In this document: positions 16,224 to 24,519 of the stretch, piece after piece
Layout of the letters: each line of letters opens with the position of its first letter
Position numbering within the stretch: the stretch's first letter is position 1
Assembly: GCA_035474375.1 (NCBI GenBank)
Contig: DATINJ010000248.1
Coordinates: 1-64,000, forward strand
DNA: 64,000 nt
Direction of reading: 5' to 3'
Source of the DNA: JANNPJ01 sp035474375
Lineage (GTDB): Bacteria > Actinomycetota > Actinomycetes > Actinomycetales > Kineosporiaceae
Notes under the pieces: model-generated
Told to the model about the DNA's origin: nothing
What the model saw: only the letters and a program-made list of their open reading frames with translations
Database searches by the model: none
Program-made: the position numbers and the translations under genes

Positions 16224-17654
16224 ATGGATTTTTTGTCGATGACCGTGCCTTCACCAACCAACCCATCGAACCCCTCCAACCGTCGCCGAGTGCCGGCTCA
16301 GCGGCAACGCAGCGCCGCGACCATGGATGTCGGTGGCCTGCCACTGATCACCGTGCGCCTTGATGCCGAAGGTGAACTGGAACCCGGCGGCGAGGCGATG
16401 TTGCTCGGGGAATTGGTTGCTGCCGGTGCGACCGACGTGCTGATGCTCTGCCACGGATGGAACCCTGGTCCGTGGGGGCTCTCGCACTCTCCGGCACAGG
16501 GGTTCTTCCAAGCCGTGCCGTCGTTGCTGGAGCGGTTCGGTGTCCCCGGACGTCGAGTTGCTCTGGTCGACGTCCATTGGCCCGGGCAGCGGTGGTCCGA
16601 TGAGCCGGTCCCGGCGCTGGACCGGGTCGGCGTCTTCGGTCTGACGGACAGCTTCGATCGCCTGGGAGTGCCTGCTCCACAGCCGCCGGACGACGCGAGC
16701 CGCTGGACGACGCGATCGGCGTTCGGTCCGGTTCAGCGCGAACGGGTCGACGAACTCCTTGAACTGCTGGCCACCCGACCCGACGACTCGGCAGCGCTCA
16801 AGCGAGCTCGGGTGCTGATCCGGACCCTCGCCGAGGAAGCCCCGGACACCGGTGACGGCGAGAGAAGCGACGTCCTCTCGGTCTTGGAGATCGACGACCC
16901 CTATCCGGATCAGCTGTTCGCCGATTTCGCGCTCCGGTTGACCGACCTCGGTGTCGTCACCGACCCGGCTGGTGGCAGCGCCGGCTTCGGTGACTCGGCA
17001 TGCCGGCTCTGGCACGGTGCGCAGGAGGTGGTCCGTCAGATCACCTATTGGCAGCTGAAGCGGCGAGCGGCCGTGGTCGGCGAGCGTGGTCTGGGTCCGC
17101 TGGTCCACCGATTGCATGAGCAGCGCCCGGATCTCGGGATCAACTTGATCGGCCATGGCCTCGGCGCCCGGACGGTGGGATATGCCCTGCGCTGCCTGCC
17201 TTCGACGCCGGTCGTTCGCTCCGTGACGTTGCTGCAGGCGGCCTTCTCGCATTACGCCTTCGCCGACAAGTTGCCGTTCGATCAGTCCTGTTCCGGCGCG
17301 CTCGCCGGCGTCCAGGACCGGGTCGCCGGCCCGGTGGTGGCTTGCTACTCCCGACACGACACCGCTATCGGGGTGTTCTACCGGCTTGCCGCCCGAGCTG
17401 CCGCTCCGGACTCCGTAGGTTTCGAGACCGTCGGCCAGCGCTGGAACGCGCTCGGCCAGGATGGTCATCAGCCTGCGGCACGGGAGTTTCCGCTCAACCC
17501 GATCGGAGTGGCCTATGACTTCGAGCGATCGGGTCTGGTGAATATCGATGCCTCCTGGGTGGTCGGCCACGGTCCACCGCCGAGTGGCGCGCACTCCGAC
17601 ATCTGCCATCCAGAGCTGGCTTGGATCCCGCTCAGTGCGGGCGGGCTCTGCTGA
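16224..17654 (+). CDS. alpha/beta-hydrolase-fold protein lacking the catalytic serine
   Basis: A 476-residue protein with alpha/beta-hydrolase features: a buried strand and oxyanion-type loop VLMLCHGWNPG near residue 75, and a nucleophile-elbow strand LGINLIGHGLGARTVGYAL. Members of this family normally read GHSxG there; here the serine codon is GGC (17157-17159), giving GHGLG. A late ACYSRHDTAIG segment resembles the acid/His region. No signal peptide or membrane segment is visible. Start uncertain: ATG 16224, ATG 16239 and ATG 16323 are in frame and none has a good ribosome site. It follows the kinase by about 100 bases on the same strand but need not share its job. Confidence 0.7.
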   Translation: MDFLSMTVPSPTNPSNPSNRRRVPAQRQRSAATMDVGGLPLITVRLDAEGELEPGGEAMLLGELVAAGATDVLMLCHGWNPGPWGLSHSPAQGFFQAVPSLLERFGVPGRRVALVDVHWPGQRWSDEPVPALDRVGVFGLTDSFDRLGVPAPQPPDDASRWTTRSAFGPVQRERVDELLELLATRPDDSAALKRARVLIRTLAEEAPDTGDGERSDVLSVLEIDDPYPDQLFADFALRLTDLGVVTDPAGGSAGFGDSACRLWHGAQEVVRQITYWQLKRRAAVVGERGLGPLVHRLHEQRPDLGINLIGHGLGARTVGYALRCLPSTPVVRSVTLLQAAFSHYAFADKLPFDQSCSGALAGVQDRVAGPVVACYSRHDTAIGVFYRLAARAAAPDSVGFETVGQRWNALGQDGHQPAAREFPLNPIGVAYDFERSGLVNIDASWVVGHGPPPSGAHSDICHPELAWIPLSAGGLC

Positions 17655-17671
17655 CGGTTGCCGGACAGGCC

Positions 17672-18343
17672 CTATGCCGGGGTAGCCAGGATGCCGTTGA
17701 TCAGGACGTCGATTCCCCAGCGGGTGCGCTGCTCGGTCGACCCGTACGTCAGTTCCTCGTGCAGATCGGTGATGTTCGGGTACCGGTCGGCCGACAGCCC
17801 GGCAAAGATGTCCCTGGCTGCCGGGTGAATCTCGGCTTCCCGGTGTGCGATCTGGTCTCGCGCGGCGTGCAGTGATTCCTCGGCACCGGCCGCCGCGATG
17901 TAGAGCCCGAGCGCATCCACCGCCCAGGCTCGGGCTTGCCGGCTCAGCCCACCTTGGGTCAGCAAACCCAGCATCGCATCGGTGACGGCCAGGGCGTTCG
18001 GGCTGGTCGGAACGGTGGCGAAGAGCGCCTCGGCAATACCGGGATGCCGGCCGAGCTCCCTGATCGAGGCCAACATCAGGTCGCCGAGTTGCTTGCGCCA
18101 GTCGCCCCCGGGCCGGACGACCGGCACCGGGATCTCCCCAGAAATTCGATCGATCAGCAAGCCGACCAACTCATCGCGATTGCGAACATAGACGTAGAGC
18201 GAGGCCGGGCCGGTGTCGAGGGCCTGTGCCACTCGGCGCATGCTCACGCCGTCCAGCCCGTCGGAGTCGAGCAGAGTCATCGCGGCGTCGACGATCGTTT
18301 CCTGGCTGAGAGCAGGCTTCGCCGGACGTTCCCGCCTACTCAT
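17672..18343 (-). CDS. TetR-family repressor of the adjacent exporter
   Basis: A 223-residue TetR repressor. The helix-turn-helix lies near the N-terminus (IVDAAMTLLDSDGLDGVSMRRVAQAL, shown in part: VSMRRVAQALDTGPASLYVY), and the C-terminal domain resembles the TetR_C group that binds small drugs. Start chosen at the ATG at 18343; an ATG 18 bases upstream is possible. It is transcribed divergently from an MFS exporter and the space between holds a near-perfect palindrome, the classic layout in which an exporter substrate releases the repressor from a shared operator. Confidence 0.9.
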   Translation of the reverse strand: MSRRERPAKPALSQETIVDAAMTLLDSDGLDGVSMRRVAQALDTGPASLYVYVRNRDELVGLLIDRISGEIPVPVVRPGGDWRKQLGDLMLASIRELGRHPGIAEALFATVPTSPNALAVTDAMLGLLTQGGLSRQARAWAVDALGLYIAAAGAEESLHAARDQIAHREAEIHPAARDIFAGLSADRYPNITDLHEELTYGSTEQRTRWGIDVLINGILATPA

Positions 18344-18389
18344 CGGAGCCCCGCGTTCCATGGCTGAAGCATAGAGAGAAGTTGAGCGA

Positions 18390-18431
18390 ACGGTGTTCGT
18401 AGCGTACGGTGTTCGTAACGAACGCCGTACG
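18390..18431. promoter_or_regulatory. TetR operator: 29-base palindrome plus 12-base direct repeat
   Basis: Bases 18403-18431 form a palindrome centred on 18417 with only two mismatched pairs (left arm CGTACGGTGTTCGT, right arm ACGAACGCCGTACG). The 12-base string ACGGTGTTCGTA occurs at 18390-18401 and again at 18406-18417, so the site could take two repressor dimers side by side. It ends 15 bases before the exporter start codon. Confidence 0.75.
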
Positions 18432-18445
18432 TGGGGAGAATTGCA

Positions 18446-19909
18446 ATGCCTGGTCTCGACCTGAACACCCAGGGGGGTGAGCCGGTGGACGTCGCTGCCT
18501 CGGCTCCCGACGCCTCGACAGCGGCCGGCGGGCATCCCTGGCGGTGGTGGATCCTCGCGGTGGTGCTGATGGCGGAGGTGCTCGATCTGCTGGACGCCAC
18601 CGTCGTGAACGTGGCGGCCCCATCGATCCGAGAAGATCTCGGTGGCGCGGTGTCGATGATCCAGTGGGTCGCCGCCGGATACACCCTGGCCTTCGGCGTG
18701 CTGCTGGTGGTCGGGGGCCGGCTCGGGGACCGGTTCGGCCGGCGCCGGATGTTCCTGATCGGTGCCGTTGGCTTCACCACTGCCTCGGTTGCCTCGGCGC
18801 TCGCAACCTCCCCGGGGATGCTGATCTCCTTCCGGGTACTGCAGGGAGCGCTGGGTGCCGTGCTGATCCCCCAAGGGCTCGGGGTGATCAAGGCCGTCTT
18901 TCCTGCCGATCAGCTCGGCAAGGCATTCAGCGCCTTCGGCCCGGTGATCGGGCTGTCCGCCGTCTGCGGACCAATCCTGGCCGGGGCGCTGATCGACCTG
19001 GATGCCTGGGGTTCGGGCTGGCGGATGATCTTTCTGATCAACCTGCCGCTCGGGATCCTGGCGGTCTACGGCGCGGCCGCCTGGATGCCGAAAGACCCGC
19101 CGCGCCCCGAGGTGGTCATCGATGGGCTCTCCGGCGCCCTGCTCGCCATCGCCTCGCTACTGGTGATCTACCCGCTGATCCAGGGGCCGGAGCGCGGCTG
19201 GCCGCTCTGGACCTACCTCAGCCTGATCGGTGGCCTGCTGGTTGCACTGGGCTTCGGTTACCGCGAACGATTTTCCGCAGACCCGTTGATTGCCCCCGGC
19301 CTCTGGCGCAACCGATCCTTCGCCAGCGGAATGCTGCTCGGCCTGGTGTTCTTCGCCAGCGTCAGCGGACTGATGTTGACGATCTCGCTGTTCATCCAGA
19401 GCTACCTGCACTACACACCATTACGGGCCGGTCTGACGATGGCCCCGATGGCTCTCGGCATCGTGGTTGGTTCTTTGGCGGCCTATCCGCTGATCCCCAA
19501 GCTCGGCCGCCGGCTACTGCTGATCGGGCTGGTGGTGGACGCCGTCGCCGCGCTGGCGCTCGCCGAGGTGGTGCACCATTTCGGGGAGCAGACCGGCAAC
19601 CTTGCGCTGTTCGGACCGACCCTGATGATCGGGATTGGAATGGCCGGGGTGTTCGCGCCGCTGTTCGACGTGATCCTGGCCGGGGTGTCCGAGGCGGAAT
19701 CCGGCAGCGCGTCGGGCACCCTGACCGCCATGCAGCAGCTAGCCGGCGCCGTCGGCGTCGCCGGGATCACCACGGTGTTCCTCGCGCTGGGGAAACACCA
19801 CTCCGGCTCGGATGCGATGGCGCTCAGTACCGTGGTGGTGGCGGCGCTCGTCTTGCTCGGATGTGCGCTGGTGTTCTTGCTGCCCAAGCAGGCCCGCTCC
19901 GCCGAATGA
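18446..19909 (+). CDS. MFS exporter, DHA2 (14-helix, EmrB/QacA-like) family
   Basis: A 487-residue drug/proton antiporter-type exporter in the cytoplasmic membrane. Helix 1 carries EVLDLLDATVVNVAAPSI, the D1 pattern of 14-helix transporters, and the loop 2-3 motif A is GGRLGDRFGRRRM. Motif C-like sequence (SAVCGPILAGALI) follows. I start at the ATG at 18446 because GGGGAG lies eight bases upstream; the GTG at 18431 is inside the operator. The C-terminus (LPKQARSAE) is short and polar. Its expression should be controlled by the divergent TetR protein through the palindrome between them. Substrate unknown. Confidence 0.9.
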   Translation: MPGLDLNTQGGEPVDVAASAPDASTAAGGHPWRWWILAVVLMAEVLDLLDATVVNVAAPSIREDLGGAVSMIQWVAAGYTLAFGVLLVVGGRLGDRFGRRRMFLIGAVGFTTASVASALATSPGMLISFRVLQGALGAVLIPQGLGVIKAVFPADQLGKAFSAFGPVIGLSAVCGPILAGALIDLDAWGSGWRMIFLINLPLGILAVYGAAAWMPKDPPRPEVVIDGLSGALLAIASLLVIYPLIQGPERGWPLWTYLSLIGGLLVALGFGYRERFSADPLIAPGLWRNRSFASGMLLGLVFFASVSGLMLTISLFIQSYLHYTPLRAGLTMAPMALGIVVGSLAAYPLIPKLGRRLLLIGLVVDAVAALALAEVVHHFGEQTGNLALFGPTLMIGIGMAGVFAPLFDVILAGVSEAESGSASGTLTAMQQLAGAVGVAGITTVFLALGKHHSGSDAMALSTVVVAALVLLGCALVFLLPKQARSAE

Positions 19910-19938
19910 CGGCTGCGGGCCCGCTCGGCTGATCCTGA

Positions 19939-20841
19939 TCAGGTGCGCGGGGGCTGGGCATCCGCGAGATCGGTGAGGGCGGCCGCGGCCGTGATGGCTC
20001 GGTAGGCCGAAGCTGGGTCCGGCCATCTGGCCAACTGGTGAGCGATGGCCGGAATCTCTGCGGCGGTGCCGAAGCGTTCTTGGAGCCGGGCGACCAGCCC
20101 TTGCTCCAGGCCCCGTTCCAGCCCTTGCTCCAGGCCCTGCTCCAGCAAGGTCTGGCCCCAGGCCAGCCCACGGAAGAACTCGGTGGTGTCCTCTACGGTC
20201 ATCCCAACCTCCTCAACGATCTTTTTCATAATAATTGCGTCCACAGTGATTGTCGCCAGCACGGTGGTGAATGCCAGCAGCTCTCCGGTGCGAGGGCCGC
20301 CTTCCTTGTAGACCACCCGGAGAGCTTGGGCGTACGCCTCAGCCCGTGCGGCCGGGCTGCCGCGACCCAAGGCCGCCAGGGGTGCCAAAGCGGCGTCCGC
20401 CAGACAGGCCGCCGGGTCGAGCTCGCGCAAATAGAGCACTTTGAGGTCGAGCCAGAAACGTTGCGTTGTCGGATCATCGTGGCCGCGCACCCGGCCTCCG
20501 CCGAGCACGACGATGTATTGGGTCAGTTGCTCGCCCAGATGGGCAAGCATGATCAAGGACCGGTACCCCAGCATCCGAGGTACCAGGTCGCTGGTTGCCT
20601 GCCGGGCATATTCGATGTGTGCCAGCCGCCCGGGCCCGACTCGCAGTAGAAGGTCGGCGGACTTCGTCACTGCCGGAAAGGACGCCGGCAGAACTTCCGG
20701 CGCGCCGGAAGTTGTCGTGATCTCGATCCCCAGCAGGCCACAAGCCGCCACCGGATCGCCTTCGAAGACTCCTCTCATGACCGTGTCGAACACGGGGCCT
20801 GGCTGGGTTGTTTGGTGATTTTTAGTGGGCTTTTTGGCCAT
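19939..20841 (-). CDS. Rpn-like PD-(D/E)XK nuclease/transposase-family protein
   Basis: A 300-residue protein resembling the Rpn (recombination-promoting nuclease) group, formerly called putative transposases. The core shows an ADLLLRVGPGRLAHIEYARQ segment, fitting the D...ExQ pattern of a PD-(D/E)XK nuclease, followed by YRSLIMLAHLGEQLTQYIVVL. Near residues 236-258 is the repetitive EQGLEQGLERGLEQGL helix typical of these proteins. It is a single gene, without terminal inverted repeats or target-site duplication that I can see, so I do not call a mobile element. Assignment is from motif memory, not a search. Confidence 0.65.
   Translation of the reverse strand: MAKKPTKNHQTTQPGPVFDTVMRGVFEGDPVAACGLLGIEITTTSGAPEVLPASFPAVTKSADLLLRVGPGRLAHIEYARQATSDLVPRMLGYRSLIMLAHLGEQLTQYIVVLGGGRVRGHDDPTTQRFWLDLKVLYLRELDPAACLADAALAPLAALGRGSPAARAEAYAQALRVVYKEGGPRTGELLAFTTVLATITVDAIIMKKIVEEVGMTVEDTTEFFRGLAWGQTLLEQGLEQGLERGLEQGLVARLQERFGTAAEIPAIAHQLARWPDPASAYRAITAAAALTDLADAQPPRT
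20090..20150 (-). repeat. short tandem repeats in the Rpn-like gene
   Basis: Imperfect 12-base units built on TTGCTCCAGGCC (plus strand) repeat here and encode the EQGL/ERGL four-residue repeat. Such repeats are prone to slippage in steps of 12 bases, which would keep the frame. Confidence 0.7.
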
Positions 20842-20907
20842 GCATGGATGCTGGTCGGGGGTACCGACAAAGCTGGTGGGTTATCCACAGGTGGAACAGT
20901 GGAACGG

Positions 20908-22191
20908 TCAGGGGTTTTCGGCTGGGGCGAAGGCCTGGGCGAGGAAGAACACGGTGCCGGCCAGCAGAACCGGGACGATGAAACCCACTCGCAGGTCGGC
21001 GGCGGTGGCAACACCGCCGACCACGACCGCGCCGAGCAGCGCCCCGAGGTAGTTGAACACGTTCAGCCGGGCCACCACGCTGTCGACCGCGGCGTCCTCA
21101 CTAGCGGTTCGGTGCTCCTGGACTGCGCCGGGGCTCCGGACCGCGGCTCCGGCCGCGCTGAAGCACAGTGGTGCGATCACCGGCAGGCCGAGCCCGGCAA
21201 GACCGAACCCGACGATCGCCACGACCGGCCCCGGGGCCAGTACCACCAGCAGGGTCCCCGCCGTCCCGACCACGGCCCCGACCCGGACGGTAGTCACCGC
21301 ACCGAGCGTCCGGACCGCGAAATCGCCGGTCAGCCGGGAGATCAGGGCGAACGCCTGGTACAGCGCATAGCCCAGCGCCGCAGTGCTGTCCGCGGCATCC
21401 AGGGTGTCGCGCAGGTAAAGGGCACTCCAGTTGGAAACACCGGAATCGACCGACCAGAAGCAGATCATCGCCAGGCCGAGGAGGAGCATCTGGCCACCCA
21501 TGAAGGACACCGCCGACTTCGCCGCCGGGGTCGGCTCGACCATGTCGGTGGGCGCGGAAACCTTTGGTGTCGTTGACCCGCTCAGTGACTCGCCCGGTGA
21601 GTCAGGCGGCAGCAAACGTGGTCCGGCGACCAGGGCGATCAGCACGATGACAGCTGCCACCGGGAGGATCGACGCGGGCAACGGCACCGACAACCGCTCA
21701 CCGCCGGCCACGTACAGTGCACCAATGATCGCGGCCGCGCTCCAGACAGCGTGGAACGACGTGATAATGCTTCGGCCGTAACGGTGTTGGACGGCGACAC
21801 CCTGCATGTTGCCGCCGGCGTCGACCGCCCCGACGCCCACCCCGTACAGCGCGAAACCGGCGATGAACCAAGGCAGCCCGGGGGCCAAGCCGATCGCCGC
21901 CCCGCCGCCGGCGATGACCAGCAGAGCGCACCGCAGAGCGGTCTGACTCGACGTCGCTGCCGCGAGCAACTCGCTCGCTATGCTGCCAACCCCGGCCAGC
22001 ACCGTGACCATCAGCACGACCAAAGTGACGGTGCCCTCGGAGATGCCGTAGCGATCGGTGAACTGCGGTAGGTGGGTCAGCAGGACGGTAAACATCAAGC
22101 CCTGGGCGGCGAATGCGGCCGACGTCGCTAGGCGGGCTTGGCGCTGCCGCGCGTCTGGTCCGGTGATCAGGCTCGACCCGGTGGGGCGCAT
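20908..22191 (-). CDS. MFS transporter
   Basis: A 427-residue, about 12-helix major facilitator protein. Visible features include a first helix AAFAAQGLMFTVLLTHLPQF, a Gly/Ala-rich helix 4-5 region (GVGVGAVDAGGNMQG) as in sugar- or cation-linked YfcJ/fucose-permease-like transporters, and a large central polar loop (about residues 200-220). It begins three bases after the TetR gene stop, so the two are one operon under the palindrome upstream of the repressor. Its direction of transport and substrate cannot be read from the sequence. Confidence 0.85.
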   Translation of the reverse strand: MRPTGSSLITGPDARQRQARLATSAAFAAQGLMFTVLLTHLPQFTDRYGISEGTVTLVVLMVTVLAGVGSIASELLAAATSSQTALRCALLVIAGGGAAIGLAPGLPWFIAGFALYGVGVGAVDAGGNMQGVAVQHRYGRSIITSFHAVWSAAAIIGALYVAGGERLSVPLPASILPVAAVIVLIALVAGPRLLPPDSPGESLSGSTTPKVSAPTDMVEPTPAAKSAVSFMGGQMLLLGLAMICFWSVDSGVSNWSALYLRDTLDAADSTAALGYALYQAFALISRLTGDFAVRTLGAVTTVRVGAVVGTAGTLLVVLAPGPVVAIVGFGLAGLGLPVIAPLCFSAAGAAVRSPGAVQEHRTASEDAAVDSVVARLNVFNYLGALLGAVVVGGVATAADLRVGFIVPVLLAGTVFFLAQAFAPAENP

Positions 22192-22193
22192 GT

Positions 22194-22796
22194 CTAAACC
22201 GTCATCGTGGTGAGAAGGTCGGCGATGTCGCCGAGTCGGGCCAGGGCGGCCTCGGAGTCGTGGTCCACCAGCCAGCGTAGGGTGGCGCCGTCGATTGCCA
22301 TCACCACCAGGCCGGCAACCTGGTCGAGATCACGGGTCCAGGTCACGCCTGCGGTTTGGGCGGCCTGCGCCAGCGCGTCCGCGGCCAGTTCGAGGGTCAC
22401 GTCGTACTGCCGTTTCGCCACGTCGCTCAGCCCGGGTTCGCGGAGCGAGCGCGTAGTGATCTCGTAGGTGAGCAGCTGTCGACCAGGGGTTCGCTCCACC
22501 TGTTCCCACATCCTGGCCAGCGCGCCGCGGAGCACCAGGTCGATGCCTTCTTCGGCGGAGCCGGTGTGCGGACCAGGGTCGGAGTGCTCAACCAGCTCTT
22601 GGACGATCTGGGTGGCCATGGCCAGGATGAGTTCCTCCTTGGAGCCGAAGCAGTACGAGACCAAGCCCAATGAGACACCTGCCTCGGACGCCACCCGACG
22701 CACGGTGACATTCGAAACGCCGTCCCGCTCGGCGATCGTCAGCCCGGCCTCGATCAGTTGACGTCGCCGATCGGCGATCGGCAGGTATGCCCGCAT
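22194..22796 (-). CDS. TetR-family regulator of the MFS operon
   Basis: A 200-residue TetR repressor with helix-turn-helix around VTVRRVASEAGVSLGLVSYC, followed by FGSKEELILAMATQIVQ. The C-terminal ligand domain is generic. I chose ATG 22796 rather than the TTG at 22838, because the longer start would swallow a near-perfect 22-base palindrome that makes much better sense as the promoter operator. No strong ribosome site is seen, so a near-leaderless message is possible. It is co-transcribed with the following MFS gene and probably represses both. Confidence 0.87.
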   Translation of the reverse strand: MRAYLPIADRRRQLIEAGLTIAERDGVSNVTVRRVASEAGVSLGLVSYCFGSKEELILAMATQIVQELVEHSDPGPHTGSAEEGIDLVLRGALARMWEQVERTPGRQLLTYEITTRSLREPGLSDVAKRQYDVTLELAADALAQAAQTAGVTWTRDLDQVAGLVVMAIDGATLRWLVDHDSEAALARLGDIADLLTTMTV

Positions 22797-22808
22797 GGCG
22801 TAAGTGAA

Positions 22809-22830
22809 GACTTGAACGATCGTCCAAGTC
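22809..22830. promoter_or_regulatory. 22-base palindromic operator before tetR-MFS
   Basis: Left arm GACTTGAACGA and right arm TCGTCCAAGTC pair with a single mismatch per arm. It lies 12 bases before the chosen repressor start and overlaps TTGACT/TTGGCA-like -35 material on the minus strand, fitting autorepression. Confidence 0.65.
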
Positions 22831-22885
22831 AATGCCAATGGGCTGGCGGACTGCCGGATCGTAGCGTCCGGGACATCATGGGCCG

Positions 22886-23026
22886 ATGCAGACAGAGATT
22901 ACCGAACGACGGATTCCGGTCGGGGAGTGCACGCTGACCGGCGTCGGGCACTGGATTCCGATCGGCGCACCAGATCGGCTGAACGCGCTCCTATTGGACT
23001 TTCTCGCCGATCCCGCGCGTCGCTGA
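22886..23026 (+). pseudogene. alpha/beta-hydrolase remnant with internal deletion
   Basis: A 46-codon reading frame (ATG 22886 to TGA 23024-23026). Its first 19 residues, MQTEITERRIPVGECTLTG, look like the beginning of a small alpha/beta hydrolase, and the next residues, VGHWIPIGAPDRLNALLLDF, look like the extreme C-terminus, including the GHW that carries the catalytic histidine. The whole middle of the enzyme (about 200 residues) is missing without loss of frame. The stop overlaps an ATG (TGATG) in frame with the oxidoreductase, suggesting the intact ancestor was coupled to it. Too short to be active. Confidence 0.6.
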
Positions 23027-23061
23027 TGCTCGCCGGGGCCACCGAGAGGCACCCTGGGCGG

Positions 23062-24519
23062 ATGGATGAGCGAACCGTCGATGTGGTGGTCATCGGTGCC
23101 GGGGCGATCGGCGAGAACGTGGCCGGTCGGGCGGTCCGGGGCGGTCTCAGCGTAGTGCTGGTGGAGGCCGAGCTGGTGGGTGGTGAATGCTCGTACTGGG
23201 CCTGCATGCCGAGCAAGGCGTTGCTGCGCCCGGGTGAGGCGCTGGCCACCGTCCAGGCAGTTCCCGGTGCCGCTCCGGCGGTCACCGGGTCGCTGGACCC
23301 GGCCGAGGTGCTCGCCTGGCGGGACCGGATCGCGAGCCACTGGGACGACGCCGGTCAAGTCGAATGGGTTCGCAATGCCGGGATCGAATTGGTCCGCGGG
23401 CATGCCCGACTGACCGGTGAGCGTCGGGTGGAGATCGAGCCGGCGGACGGGGCCGACGGGCTGGAGGAACCGGTGCGGTTGCTGGCGAGGCACGCAGTGG
23501 TGGTCGCGACGGGATCGGTTCCGACGATTCCGTCGATTCCAGGGCTGGCTCCGGTGCCGTACTGGACCAGCCGAGAAGCCACGTCCAGCCATGAAATCCC
23601 TGACCAGCTGGTGGTTCTCGGCGGTGGTGTGGTCGGGGTCGAACTGGCTCAGGCCTACCGCTGGCTCGGTAGTCAGGTTACCCTGATCAGTTCGTCTGGG
23701 TTGCTCACCAGGCACGAACCCTTCGCCGCCGAGATGCTGCTGGAATCCCTTACCGAGCAAGGAATTCGCGTGATCACCGAGGCGGAGGTGACTGAGGTCG
23801 CCGGCATTCCGGCAACGACTGGCGGCTCGGCGGATCGGATCCGGCTGGTCCTGGGCGATGGGACGACGGTGGACGGCGATCGGCTGCTGCTGGCCACCGG
23901 GCGCACGCCGAGCACCCACGATCTCGGGCTGGAAGCGTTCGGGATCACGCCCGGCGACCCCTTGGTGGTGGACGATTCCGGGCGCGTCACCTCGGTCCCC
24001 GGCGGTTGGCTTTACGCGGCCGGGGATGTCAATGGCCGAGCCCCGCTCACCCATCAGGGCAAATATCAGGCCCGAGCCATCGGCGACGTGATTGCCGCTC
24101 GCGCAGCCGGGACCGTCGGCGATGAGGTCGAGCCTTGGTCGCCCTACGCGATGACGGCAGATCATCGCAGCGTGCCGCAGGTGATTTTCACCCGGCCACA
24201 GATCGCCTCCGTCGGGTTGACGATGGCACAGGCGGGGCGGCAATTGTCCGATGTGCGCCGCATTGATATCCCCATTTCTGTGGGCGGATCATCGGTGCAT
24301 TCCCAGGATTACGCCGGACGTGCGTTATTAGTGATCGATCAACAGCGCGGTGTGATCGTCGGAGCTACTTTCGTCGGGCCCGATGTCGCCGATCTCCTGC
24401 ACTCGGCCACCGTCGCCATCGTCGGTGCGGTTCCACTGCATCGACTTTGGCACGCCGTCCCGAGTTATCCCACGATCAGTGAAGTCTGGTTACGGTTGCT
24501 GGAGGCCTACGGTCTGTAG
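23062..24519 (+). CDS. FAD/NAD(P) pyridine nucleotide-disulfide oxidoreductase family protein
   Basis: A 485-residue flavoprotein of the dihydrolipoamide dehydrogenase/mercuric reductase superfamily. FAD motif VVVIGAGAIGENVAG, redox region GGECSYWACMPSKALLRP, NAD(P) motif VVLGGGVVGVELAQ, second FAD motif GWLYAAGDVNGRAPLTHQG, and a C-terminal dimerisation domain ending HAVPSYPTISEVWLRL. The two cysteines are spaced CSYWAC, the same C-x4-C spacing as the usual CVNVGC but with aromatic residues between, a form I associate with a subgroup of uncertain function. Start: ATG 23062; ATG 23026, coupled to the remnant upstream, is the alternative. Confidence 0.85.
   Translation: MDERTVDVVVIGAGAIGENVAGRAVRGGLSVVLVEAELVGGECSYWACMPSKALLRPGEALATVQAVPGAAPAVTGSLDPAEVLAWRDRIASHWDDAGQVEWVRNAGIELVRGHARLTGERRVEIEPADGADGLEEPVRLLARHAVVVATGSVPTIPSIPGLAPVPYWTSREATSSHEIPDQLVVLGGGVVGVELAQAYRWLGSQVTLISSSGLLTRHEPFAAEMLLESLTEQGIRVITEAEVTEVAGIPATTGGSADRIRLVLGDGTTVDGDRLLLATGRTPSTHDLGLEAFGITPGDPLVVDDSGRVTSVPGGWLYAAGDVNGRAPLTHQGKYQARAIGDVIAARAAGTVGDEVEPWSPYAMTADHRSVPQVIFTRPQIASVGLTMAQAGRQLSDVRRIDIPISVGGSSVHSQDYAGRALLVIDQQRGVIVGATFVGPDVADLLHSATVAIVGAVPLHRLWHAVPSYPTISEVWLRLLEAYGL

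Noticed and set aside
19939..20841. Possible transposon because Rpn proteins were once called transposases
   Set aside because: No terminal inverted repeats, target duplications or second mobile gene can be seen at the borders.
20881..20889. TTATCCACA, a perfect DnaA-box consensus
   Set aside because: Only one copy is present, there is no A/T-rich unwinding region and no dnaA or dnaN gene nearby, so it is not evidence of an origin.
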